A stretch of 46,054 nucleotides of DNA from Tissierellia bacterium. Lineage in GTDB: Bacteria; Bacillota; Clostridia; Tissierellales; Peptoniphilaceae. Under the pieces are notes generated by a model. That model saw nothing but the letters and a program-made list of their open reading frames with translations, had not been told where the DNA came from and ran no database searches. Position 1 is the stretch's first letter. The number at the start of each line of letters is the position of its first letter. Where the stretch lies: assembly GCA_030532305.1 (NCBI GenBank), contig JAUNLJ010000014.1:1-46054 (forward strand), given 5' to 3'. This document shows, piece by piece, positions 1 to 7,804 of this stretch. The position numbers and the translations under genes were made by a program.

Positions 1-25
1 TGTTTTCCGAGTGATGACTTTTATT

Positions 26-54
26 AGTATACTACCTAAAATTTACAATGTCAA
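26..54 (-). promoter_or_regulatory. Consensus sigma-A promoter reading out of the window
   Basis: On the minus strand the -35 box TTGACA (49-54) and the -10 box TATACT (26-31) are separated by exactly 17 bases. This is a near-perfect housekeeping promoter. It points leftward, away from the TPR gene that ends at 134, so it should start a transcript for a gene beyond base 1. I cannot see what that gene is. Confidence 0.8.
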
Positions 55-133
55 GGACCTTTTTACAAAATGTTCATGTTTTTTACCTGCCCCTAGTTTG
101 GCTAAATAGGGGCTTTCCCCCGGGTCCCTTCCC

Positions 134-1255
134 CTAGCTTAGGCCCTCCTCTAACTGCTCAATTAGGCTGGCTACTTCTGGACTTTCTTGTCCTTTGCCC
201 GAGCTTTTAAAGTCTTCTAGGGCCTGGCTATATTGGCCCCTTTGGTATTCTAGGATGCCCCTATTATAATAGAGGTCTTCCTTGTCTTCTACTTCTTCAA
301 GGCCTCGGCTAAGAAGAGCTAGGGCGCCTTCTAGGTCTCCTCCATTATAAAGGAAGATGGCATAGTCGTTGTAGTAGGCGGCTCTAGAGGCCTGAAGGTC
401 TAGGGCTCTTTCAAAGGCTTCTCTAGCTGCCTCTCTTTGGCCTAACTTATCATAGGCTAGGGCCATGCCGTAGTCTACCCGGGACCGGTCCCTGTAGCCT
501 TCACTAATGTGGCTTAGCTGAAAGAGGGCTTCATGGAATTTCCCATAGTTTAGGTAGGTGATGGCGGCCTCTAGGTAGGCATCGTCTTCTATAAGGCTTA
601 GTTCATCTCGGATTTGATTCTTGTCCTCTTCTTCCTGGGCCCCTTGGAGAGCCTTTTCAAAGTAGAGCCGGGCCTTAAGATATTGCCCCTTGGCCTTAAA
701 GATATAGGCTAGGCCTTCATTGGCAAAAAAGAGGTCTGGATCTTTCTTAAGAAGGTCTTCATAGCTTGTGATGATTTCTTCAAGGAGGGCCTTGAGTTCT
801 TTTGGCTGGGCCTCTGGACCCTTTTGCCATTCCCTATTGTAGATTTTTTCCATGGTCCTTATATGGATCTTAGAAAAATCTAGGTCTTCAAAGAGCCTAA
901 GGCCTGCCTGGCTAAAGAGAAGGCTCTTTAGGAGGTCTTCTTCTTTTAGGGCTTCTAGGACTAGGCCCCTTAAAAAGGCCTGGCTATCTTGCCTATGGGT
1001 CTTAAGAAGGTTTTCATAATTTGCCTTATGGCTAAGGTCTTGGTCCAGGCCTAAAACATAGAAGATCCCCCTTAGGACGGCTCTTCCTTGAAGAGTTTTA
1101 TCTTGTCCGGCCCTTACCTGGTCTATAAGGTCATCTACCATAATAGGAAGAGGGGTCTCTGGGCTAAGGCCTAGGTCTTCTTGGGTCTTGGCTTCTTTTC
1201 TTTCTACAAAGACCACTTGGTCTTTTGCTTGTGGGAAAAAATAGTCTAGGTTCAT
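134..1255 (-). CDS. Tetratricopeptide-repeat protein
   Basis: This is a 373-residue soluble protein with helical repeats of TPR type. Examples are the stretch near residues 180-215 with FANEGLAYIFKAKGQYLKAR, and C-terminal repeats with YNDYAIFLYNGGDLEGAL and YNRGILEYQRGQYSQALEDF. It has no signal peptide or membrane segment. TPR proteins are binding scaffolds, so the partner cannot be deduced. I chose the ATG at 1255 over the one at 1261. It overlaps the stop of the upstream membrane protein as ATGA and has a GGGGG box at a sensible distance, which suggests translational coupling. It is the last gene of the pheS operon. No clear U-rich terminator follows, only a hairpin near 91-108. The role is unknown. 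Confidence 0.85.
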   Translation of the reverse strand: MNLDYFFPQAKDQVVFVERKEAKTQEDLGLSPETPLPIMVDDLIDQVRAGQDKTLQGRAVLRGIFYVLGLDQDLSHKANYENLLKTHRQDSQAFLRGLVLEALKEEDLLKSLLFSQAGLRLFEDLDFSKIHIRTMEKIYNREWQKGPEAQPKELKALLEEIITSYEDLLKKDPDLFFANEGLAYIFKAKGQYLKARLYFEKALQGAQEEEDKNQIRDELSLIEDDAYLEAAITYLNYGKFHEALFQLSHISEGYRDRSRVDYGMALAYDKLGQREAAREAFERALDLQASRAAYYNDYAIFLYNGGDLEGALALLSRGLEEVEDKEDLYYNRGILEYQRGQYSQALEDFKSSGKGQESPEVASLIEQLEEGLS

Positions 1256-1995
1256 TGCCATGCCCCCATATAGTCTCTCTTTCTCCGGCTGGATGTGGCT
1301 AGGTTCTTGTAAAGGTGGCCCCTGTAGACCATATAAAAGCCGGTTAGGATTTGGGCTAAAAGGGCCCTAGTATTTTGGCTAATGCCTCCCCCCAGATAGG
1401 GTCTAAAACCTAACATCTGGTCTACAATATCGCTAAAGACAAGTCCCCTAAAAACCTGGGGCCAGCCTAGAATAAGTGTAGACAAAAGGATATAAAGGCC
1501 CAGGGCCAGTAGCCAATGAAGGAAGTTTGCTTTGGTAAATTCCAGGGCCTTCTTCATGGCATCTAGGCCGTATCTTTGACTAATATAAAGGACTTCTGGC
1601 AAGGGGTTGAAGATAAAATAGAGAAGGACAAGGGGGCCAAAGGCATTGGGCAAGCTCCCCAGAAGGATGGATAGGATCATCAGAATAAAGTAAACACTAT
1701 AGACGGGGGTAAAATAGGCCCTAGCTTGGTCTAGGGGGTTGCCCCTATTTAAGGTCTGATAGCGGATAAGATAGTCATATTGGCTGAGGCCCAGGGATGT
1801 GATCAGGGCGTAGATTATGGCTAGGATAAAACCAGCCAAGAGGCCTGTCCTACTTAGGCTTCCAGACAAACGGTCCACTAAGGTAAACAAAAGATGTAGG
1901 CCTAAAGGTAAAAGAAGGGCCAGGGGCTGGGTCTTGATGGTTTCAAGGGTCTTTCTTCCAGCGTCCCTGTATACCCTTAATAAATCTTCAATCAT
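1252..1995 (-). CDS. Hypothetical multi-pass membrane protein
   Basis: The 247-residue product has about five or six hydrophobic segments, for example around residues 25-45, 48-72, 95-130 and 158-180. A positively charged tail ends near SSRRKRDYMG. It looks like an integral membrane protein of the DUF975-like or YihY-like general type, but I do not recognise a family with confidence. The start ATG overlaps the stop of the radical SAM gene by four bases (ATGA), and its own stop overlaps the start of the TPR gene in the same way. The three genes are therefore probably translated as a coupled set. Function unknown; the neighbours give no metabolic clue. Confidence 0.8.
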   Translation of the reverse strand: MIEDLLRVYRDAGRKTLETIKTQPLALLLPLGLHLLFTLVDRLSGSLSRTGLLAGFILAIIYALITSLGLSQYDYLIRYQTLNRGNPLDQARAYFTPVYSVYFILMILSILLGSLPNAFGPLVLLYFIFNPLPEVLYISQRYGLDAMKKALEFTKANFLHWLLALGLYILLSTLILGWPQVFRGLVFSDIVDQMLGFRPYLGGGISQNTRALLAQILTGFYMVYRGHLYKNLATSSRRKRDYMGAWQ

Positions 1996-3692
1996 GATGA
2001 TTTTGCCTCCCTTTCAAAATGGCAGTGGTACTTATGGTCCTTGTAGACAATAAGGAGCTCTTTTTTCTGCCGGGCTAGGACAATGCCCCGAATGTTTCTA
2101 GAAATATCCCTCCGACTAAAGCCCTGGGCCTCTTGGACCTGGGGCCCCAGGTCCTCTAGCCAGTCTACAATGGCTCTGTTGGGTAGTTCCTGGTCATCCA
2201 GGTCTAGGACATGGCCTATATAGCGGTTGTGGGCCATATAGAAGTCTTCTTTTAGGGCCTCATAGACCTGGGCCCTTTCTTCTGGGTCTTGGACCTGGTT
2301 TTTTATAAAGGCCCAATAGTTTATAAAGAGCCGGGGGCCCTTCCTGCCGGCATAGACTAGGTCTTCTTCTTTTAAAAATTCTGTAAGGGACCAGAAGAGG
2401 CCGGAGGGCCTTAGGCCCTTTAAGGCCATAAGGAGCCCATTGGTTCTTTTAAAGACCTGGTCGTCGTAATAGTCTTCTATAATATGGGCAAAGTTTTTTA
2501 GAAAAAGGATGTCCCGGCCAGATAGGCTATCTGTCCTTAAAACTTCGTAGGGGGCCTTGTTGAGATACTTAATGCCAAACTCAGGGGCCCGGTCCCTAAG
2601 TTCTGTCCCCCTAAGAAGCTTTAAAAAGCCCACCTGGATTTTTTCTGGCCCCAGCTGGTAGACATCATCAAAGCTTTTTTTGAAGGTATCCAGGGTCTCT
2701 CCAGGCAGGCCGATAATAAGGTCCAGGTGCCGGTGCATCTTTTGGGCCTCATCTAAACTGTCCATAACCTCCTTGGCCTTTTTTAGATCATTTTTTCTAT
2801 GGATATGGTCTAAGACCTGGGGGCTGGTGGTTTGAATGCCTGCTTCGATCTGAAAAAGACCTGGTGGGGCCTTCTTTAGCCGGTGGATAATATCTGGGTC
2901 TAAAAGTTCTAGGGTCACTTCAAAGTGGATGTTAATCCCCTGGGGGGCCTCCTGGATAAAAAAGTCTAGGATGTCTAGGCTCCTAGCCTTGTCTAGGTTA
3001 AAGGTCCTATCTATAAATTTTATTTGCCGGCTCCCGGTCCTAAAAAGTAGGCCCATGTCCTCCTTGAGAAGGTCTGTGGACCTAAGACGGACCTGGTTGT
3101 CCCTAGAGGACAGGCAGTAGGAACACTTATAGGGACAGCCTCTCATGCCCTCATAATAGAGGATCTTATGGGTTAGGTCTTCCCCCTGGTAGTCCAGGCG
3201 GGGCATCTTGTCCATGGGGAGCTTTTCATTTAAAAAGGGGGTCTGGTGGACCCTTCCCCGCTCTCGGTAGACTAGGTCCGGGACCTCTCTTAGGCTCCTT
3301 TCCCCTTCTAGGGCCTCTAGGAGTTTGGGAAAGGTGACCTCTCCCTCTCCTAGGATGACCCCTTGAATCCAGGGCATGTCTTCTAAAAAAGTCTGACCGT
3401 CAAAGCTGACTTCTGGTCCACCTAACCACTGACTAAGGCCAGGATCTATAAGGGCTAGGCTTTCTGAAAGTGCCCGGATTTTTTCCATGTTCCAAATATA
3501 GCAGGACCAAAAAATATATTTAGGCTGCCTATCTAAGATGGCCTCCAGGATAAGGGCCTCTTCCTGGTTGATGGTAAATTCTAGAAAATCTACAGGTGAC
3601 CTGGCCACAGCCTGGAGGAGGCGGATGGCCAGGTTGGTATGGCTAAAGCTAGCGTTGAGCCCAACAAGTAGTCCTTCCATAGGAAAGATCAC
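1992..3692 (-). CDS. B12-binding-domain radical SAM protein (DUF4080-like)
   Basis: The 566-residue protein has an N-terminal cobalamin-binding-like Rossmann half (residues about 1-150, with GLNASFSHTNLAIRLL and the segment WLGGPEVSFDG). A radical SAM core follows with the [4Fe-4S] motif CPYKCSYC near residues 185-195. A C-terminal helical region of about 180 residues resembles the DUF4080 family. Such enzymes cleave S-adenosylmethionine to a radical; the substrate of this subfamily is not known to me. Translation starts at GTG, which overlaps the argS stop as GTGA and has AGAGG just upstream. An in-frame ATG 12 bases later has no ribosome binding site. It lies in the middle of the pheS operon. 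Confidence 0.88.
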   Translation of the reverse strand: MIFPMEGLLVGLNASFSHTNLAIRLLQAVARSPVDFLEFTINQEEALILEAILDRQPKYIFWSCYIWNMEKIRALSESLALIDPGLSQWLGGPEVSFDGQTFLEDMPWIQGVILGEGEVTFPKLLEALEGERSLREVPDLVYRERGRVHQTPFLNEKLPMDKMPRLDYQGEDLTHKILYYEGMRGCPYKCSYCLSSRDNQVRLRSTDLLKEDMGLLFRTGSRQIKFIDRTFNLDKARSLDILDFFIQEAPQGINIHFEVTLELLDPDIIHRLKKAPPGLFQIEAGIQTTSPQVLDHIHRKNDLKKAKEVMDSLDEAQKMHRHLDLIIGLPGETLDTFKKSFDDVYQLGPEKIQVGFLKLLRGTELRDRAPEFGIKYLNKAPYEVLRTDSLSGRDILFLKNFAHIIEDYYDDQVFKRTNGLLMALKGLRPSGLFWSLTEFLKEEDLVYAGRKGPRLFINYWAFIKNQVQDPEERAQVYEALKEDFYMAHNRYIGHVLDLDDQELPNRAIVDWLEDLGPQVQEAQGFSRRDISRNIRGIVLARQKKELLIVYKDHKYHCHFEREAKSS

Positions 3693-5401
3693 ATGGCCTC
3701 TGGGGCCTTTATCCCGAGTAGGGAAAGGCCGGTCTTAAGGACCACCTTGACCCCATAGCAAAGGCCCAGTCTAGCCCGCCTTAAGTCTTGGTCCTCTACT
3801 AGGATTTGGGTGGCGTTGTAGTACTTGTTGAAGTTTTTAGCTAGTTCCACAATATACCGGGTGATAAAATAGGGTTCATATTTTTCATGGGCATCTATAA
3901 CGGTTTGGCTAAAACCATAAAGACTTCTCAAAAGGTCGATCTCTTCTTTTTCACCAAGGAGGTCTGTCTTGATGGGGTCCTCTTTTGAGAAGCCCCCCTT
4001 GTTTAGGAGGGAAGAGACCCGGGCATGGCTGTACTGAACATAGGGGCCGGTTTCCCCATCAAAACTTAGGGTTTGCTCCCAGTTAAAGACATAGTCCTTG
4101 ATCCTTTGGTTAAAGAGCTCTTGGAACTTGACAGCCCCCACCCCAATTTGATGGGCCAACTCTTGCCGGTTGTCTAACTTCCGGCCCTGGTCTTCTTCTC
4201 TTTTTTCTAGAATCTTGTCCACTTCTTGGGTGGCCTTGTCTAGAACGTCTTCCAAGTAGATAACCTTACCTTGACGGGTAGACAGGGTCCCTTCTTCTAG
4301 GCTAACCATACCGAAGGGGACGTGAACACAGTCCTCGGCCCACTTGTGGCCCATCTTGTCTAGGATGGCAAAAAGCTGCTTAAAGTGTAGATTTTGCTGA
4401 GACCCTACCACATAGATGTTTTTATAAAAGTCATAGGTTTTTTTCCGGTACATGGCTGTGGTAATGTCCCGAGTGATATAGATGGTGGACCCGTCCCGCT
4501 TAATAATAATGGCAGGGGGCAGATTGTAGTCTTCTAGGTTGACAATAAGGGCCCCTTGGTCTTCTTCAAGGACCTCTTTTTCCTTCATCTCTTGGACTAC
4601 CTGGGGCATAAGGTCTGAATAGAAACTTTCTCCCTTATAGGAGTCAAAGGAAATATCTAAAATGCCATAGACCCTTTCAAATTCTTTTAGACTAAGTTCC
4701 CTAAAATATTCCCATAGGTGGACTGCCTCAGGATCCTTGTTTTCTAACCGCCTAAACCAGTCCCTGGACCGGTCTAGGAGCTCGGGCTCTTCCTTGGCCT
4801 CTTGGTTGATACGGACATAGAGCTTAACTAACTCGGGAATGGGATTCTTTTCGATAACTTCAGGCTCTCCCCACCGTTTGTAGGCCTCAATCATCATCCC
4901 AAACTGGGTCCCATAGTCCCCTAGGTGGTTGACAGCGATGGTCTTGTAGCCTAAAAATTTATAAATCCGTTCGATGGCGTCCCCAATAACGGTGGTCCGG
5001 ATATGACCAATATGGAAGGGCTTGGCAATATTTGGAGAAGAGTATTCCACCACCACAGGCCTATCTTGGCCCACATTGACCCGGCCGTAGTCATCTTCTT
5101 TTTCATAGATTTCTCCTAGGACTTCCTGGGCCAAACGAAGACGATTGACAAAAAAGTTTAAATAGGCCCCCTTGACCTCTATCCTCTCGAATTCTTCCAT
5201 GTCTCCTAGCTTTTCAGCCAGGTCTGTGGCTATGGCGTTGGGGTTTTTTCGATATATTTTAGCTAGGGGAAAGGTGGGAAAGGCATAGTCTCCCATGGTA
5301 TAGTCGGGGGGGATTTCTATGGCCCTTTCAATCTCTTGCTTATCTAAATTTTCTATCTCCTGGCTTAAAGCCTCTACTATTCTACTCTTAAAATCAATCA
5401 T
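3689..5401 (-). CDS. argS: Arginyl-tRNA synthetase
   Basis: ArgRS charges tRNA-Arg with arginine in the cytoplasm. The 570-residue length fits the bacterial family. Visible marks are the N-terminal additional domain (residues 1-90), the class I HIGH signature in KPFHIGHIRTTVIGDA (around residue 125), the degenerate KMSKS-equivalent in LSTRQGKVIYLEDVLDKA, and the all-helical DALR anticodon-binding domain with GPYVQYSHARVSSLLNK near the C terminus. It shares one base with the end of mutS2 (TAATG) and overlaps the next gene by four bases. It belongs to the long pheS operon, so two tRNA synthetase activities share one transcript. Confidence 0.97.
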   Translation of the reverse strand: MIDFKSRIVEALSQEIENLDKQEIERAIEIPPDYTMGDYAFPTFPLAKIYRKNPNAIATDLAEKLGDMEEFERIEVKGAYLNFFVNRLRLAQEVLGEIYEKEDDYGRVNVGQDRPVVVEYSSPNIAKPFHIGHIRTTVIGDAIERIYKFLGYKTIAVNHLGDYGTQFGMMIEAYKRWGEPEVIEKNPIPELVKLYVRINQEAKEEPELLDRSRDWFRRLENKDPEAVHLWEYFRELSLKEFERVYGILDISFDSYKGESFYSDLMPQVVQEMKEKEVLEEDQGALIVNLEDYNLPPAIIIKRDGSTIYITRDITTAMYRKKTYDFYKNIYVVGSQQNLHFKQLFAILDKMGHKWAEDCVHVPFGMVSLEEGTLSTRQGKVIYLEDVLDKATQEVDKILEKREEDQGRKLDNRQELAHQIGVGAVKFQELFNQRIKDYVFNWEQTLSFDGETGPYVQYSHARVSSLLNKGGFSKEDPIKTDLLGEKEEIDLLRSLYGFSQTVIDAHEKYEPYFITRYIVELAKNFNKYYNATQILVEDQDLRRARLGLCYGVKVVLKTGLSLLGIKAPEAM

Positions 5402-7791
5402 TATTTCTCTCCTTTGAAATTTGCATAGGTGACGCCTGAGCCGCCTTCGTTGGCCTTGGCCTCATGGTAGGAAGACACAATAGGATAGGCCTTTAAATAG
5501 TCTCTTACCTTTTTCCTTAGGCTGCCTGTCCCCTTCCCGTGGATAATTCGAAGGCTACTTAAACCTGTTAAATAGGCATCATCTAAAGCCTGGTCAATTT
5601 CAGGCCTAGCCTCTTCAAAATTCTTACCCCTTATATCAATCTCTGACTTCACTGATTTTTGCTTGTCCTGGATCACTTGCTTGGTCCGAATGCTGCCTGC
5701 TGGGGCCTCTTTAGGGCCTTGTTTTTTTACTAGGGTGGCCCTGGGAAGGGTCATCTTCATAATGCCCGCCTGGAGGAGGACCTGGTCCTTGGTCTCATCA
5801 ATCTCAAGGACCGTTCCCTCTACCCCCAAGGACTGGGCATAGACTGTATCCCCCGGTTTTAAGGCCTTGGCCGGCTGGCTAGCCTTTTTAAGCCTTATTC
5901 CTTCATCGGAATCGAGCCTCACATTTTTTAGCCCCTGACGAAGAAGGTCTTGGGACTCCTGGAGGCTCCTGGCCTTTTCTTTTTCTAAAACCAGACCCAC
6001 ACTCCTGATTTCTGAGACAGCTAGGTCGGCTTCTTCCTTAGCCTCTTCCAAAATACGGGTGGCCTTGTCCTTGGCCTCTCTTATAATCTGGTCTCTTTCT
6101 TTTCTTACCCGGCTTACTTCCTTGTCATAGACCTTGTGCTTTTGGTCTAGGTCCAGCCTCTCTTGTCGGATTTCTCGTCTTTCTTTTTCTAGATAAAACC
6201 GTTCCTTCTCTATGGTGGCCAGGACTTTTTCCAGCTCGACATCCTCTAGCTTTAAATAATGGCTGGCCTGGTCTAAGACCTCGTCACTTAGGCCCAGCCG
6301 TCTAGATATTTCAAAGGCATTACTCTTGCCCGGTAGGCCAATAATCAGTCGATAGGTAGGCGATAGGGTCTCTACATCAAATTCCATGGAGGCATTTTGA
6401 ACCCCCTGGGTGGAAAGGGCATAGGTTTTTAACTGGTTGTAGTGGGTGGTGGCCATGGTCCGAATTTCTTTTTTTCGCATGGTCTCCAGAATAGACAGGG
6501 CCAGGGCCGCCCCCTCTGTAGGATCTGTTCCCGACCCCAGCTCATCAAAAAGCACCAAGTCATCGGAGCTCACCTGGTTAAGAATTTCTACAATATTGAG
6601 CATGTGGGAAGAAAAGGTGGACAGGGACTGTTCGATGCTCTGCTCGTCCCCAATATCGGCAAAGACCTGGTTGAAAATCCCCACCTGGGAACTTTCCCTG
6701 GCTGGAATATGCAGGCCGTACTGAGTCATGAGGGTGAGTAGGCCTAGGGTCTTTAGACTGACGGTCTTTCCCCCGGTGTTGGGCCCTGTAATAATAAGAG
6801 AGCTGTAGTCCTTGCCCAGGTCTATATTAATGGGAACCACGGTTTTAGGGTCTAGGAGGGGGTGTTTGGCCGCCTCTAGGGAGGTATATTTTTGGTCGTT
6901 GATTTGGGGTCTTATGGCTCCCTGGTCTAGGGCTAGCTTGCCCTTGGCAAAAATATAGTCCAGCTCCCTAAGGACCAGCTCGTTGGCCTGGAACTCATAG
7001 GGGTTTTCCCCCACTTCCTGGGAAAGGTCTCTTAGGATCCTTTGAATTTCTTCCCGCTCTTCTAATTCCAGGGACCTGAGTTCATTGTTTAACTCTACTA
7101 CGGCCATGGGCTCTATAAAAAGGGTCTGGCCAGAAGAGGACATGTCATGGACAAGGCCTGGGATCATCTTTTTCCTGGACTGCTTGACCGGCACCACATA
7201 CCGGCCCTCCCTTAGGGTGACAATTCGATCTTGAAGGGCGTTTTGGTAGTCTTGGCTCGTCACAATGGCCTCTAGCTTGTCCCTAACGGCCTTTCTCTTG
7301 GAGACCATGGCCTGGCGAATTTTCTTGAGCTTGATAGAGGCATCGTCTGCCATCTCTTCTTCTGAAATAATGGCCCTTTCAATTTTCTTTTCTAGGCTTT
7401 CCTTGGTCCACAGTGAAGAAATATGACCCTCTAAAATAGGATAGGCAGAGTCCCGGTCTGCCTCATCCTTATGCATGTAGTCCTTGAGCCGCCGGGCCCC
7501 CCTTAGGGCGTCACCGACCCTTAAGAGTTCCCCCATACTAAGGGTCCCTCCCCGGGCTGCCCTTTGGACCCACCGGGTCACCGGGACCACGCCACCTAGA
7601 GGGGGGGTGCTCCTCTTAAGGAGGATCTGGGTGGCCTCTTCCGTCTCATCTTGGGCATGGTTGACCTCGGCTAGGTCCCTTAAAAGGGTCATCTCATCAA
7701 TCCGGTCCTTGCCCAAGGAAGACACCGTTAGGCTTTTCAATTGGTCTAGAATCTTATCAAGTTCTAAAATCTTAACGGCTTTACTGGTCAT
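5401..7791 (-). CDS. mutS2: Endonuclease MutS2
   Basis: MutS2 is a MutS-like ATPase with a C-terminal Smr nuclease. In other Firmicutes it limits recombination or rescues collided ribosomes. In this 796-residue copy the Walker A motif GPNTGGKT (about residue 335) and Walker B LVLFDELGSGTDPTEGAAL (about 415) are intact. A long charged coiled coil follows (about 515-640), then a KOW-like segment. The Smr domain at the end has IDIRG and HGKGTGSLRKKV. The N-terminal mismatch-recognition domain of true MutS is absent, as expected. It sits 13 bases after the U32 peptidase gene and runs into argS with a one-base overlap. Confidence 0.97.
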   Translation of the reverse strand: MTSKAVKILELDKILDQLKSLTVSSLGKDRIDEMTLLRDLAEVNHAQDETEEATQILLKRSTPPLGGVVPVTRWVQRAARGGTLSMGELLRVGDALRGARRLKDYMHKDEADRDSAYPILEGHISSLWTKESLEKKIERAIISEEEMADDASIKLKKIRQAMVSKRKAVRDKLEAIVTSQDYQNALQDRIVTLREGRYVVPVKQSRKKMIPGLVHDMSSSGQTLFIEPMAVVELNNELRSLELEEREEIQRILRDLSQEVGENPYEFQANELVLRELDYIFAKGKLALDQGAIRPQINDQKYTSLEAAKHPLLDPKTVVPINIDLGKDYSSLIITGPNTGGKTVSLKTLGLLTLMTQYGLHIPARESSQVGIFNQVFADIGDEQSIEQSLSTFSSHMLNIVEILNQVSSDDLVLFDELGSGTDPTEGAALALSILETMRKKEIRTMATTHYNQLKTYALSTQGVQNASMEFDVETLSPTYRLIIGLPGKSNAFEISRRLGLSDEVLDQASHYLKLEDVELEKVLATIEKERFYLEKERREIRQERLDLDQKHKVYDKEVSRVRKERDQIIREAKDKATRILEEAKEEADLAVSEIRSVGLVLEKEKARSLQESQDLLRQGLKNVRLDSDEGIRLKKASQPAKALKPGDTVYAQSLGVEGTVLEIDETKDQVLLQAGIMKMTLPRATLVKKQGPKEAPAGSIRTKQVIQDKQKSVKSEIDIRGKNFEEARPEIDQALDDAYLTGLSSLRIIHGKGTGSLRKKVRDYLKAYPIVSSYHEAKANEGGSGVTYANFKGEK

Positions 7792-7804
7792 CTTTCCTCC
7801 TCAA

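Noticed and set aside
91..108. Hairpin CCCCTA/TAGGGG as terminator of the pheS operon
   Set aside because: The stem is only six pairs with an 11-base loop, and no T tract follows on the minus strand.
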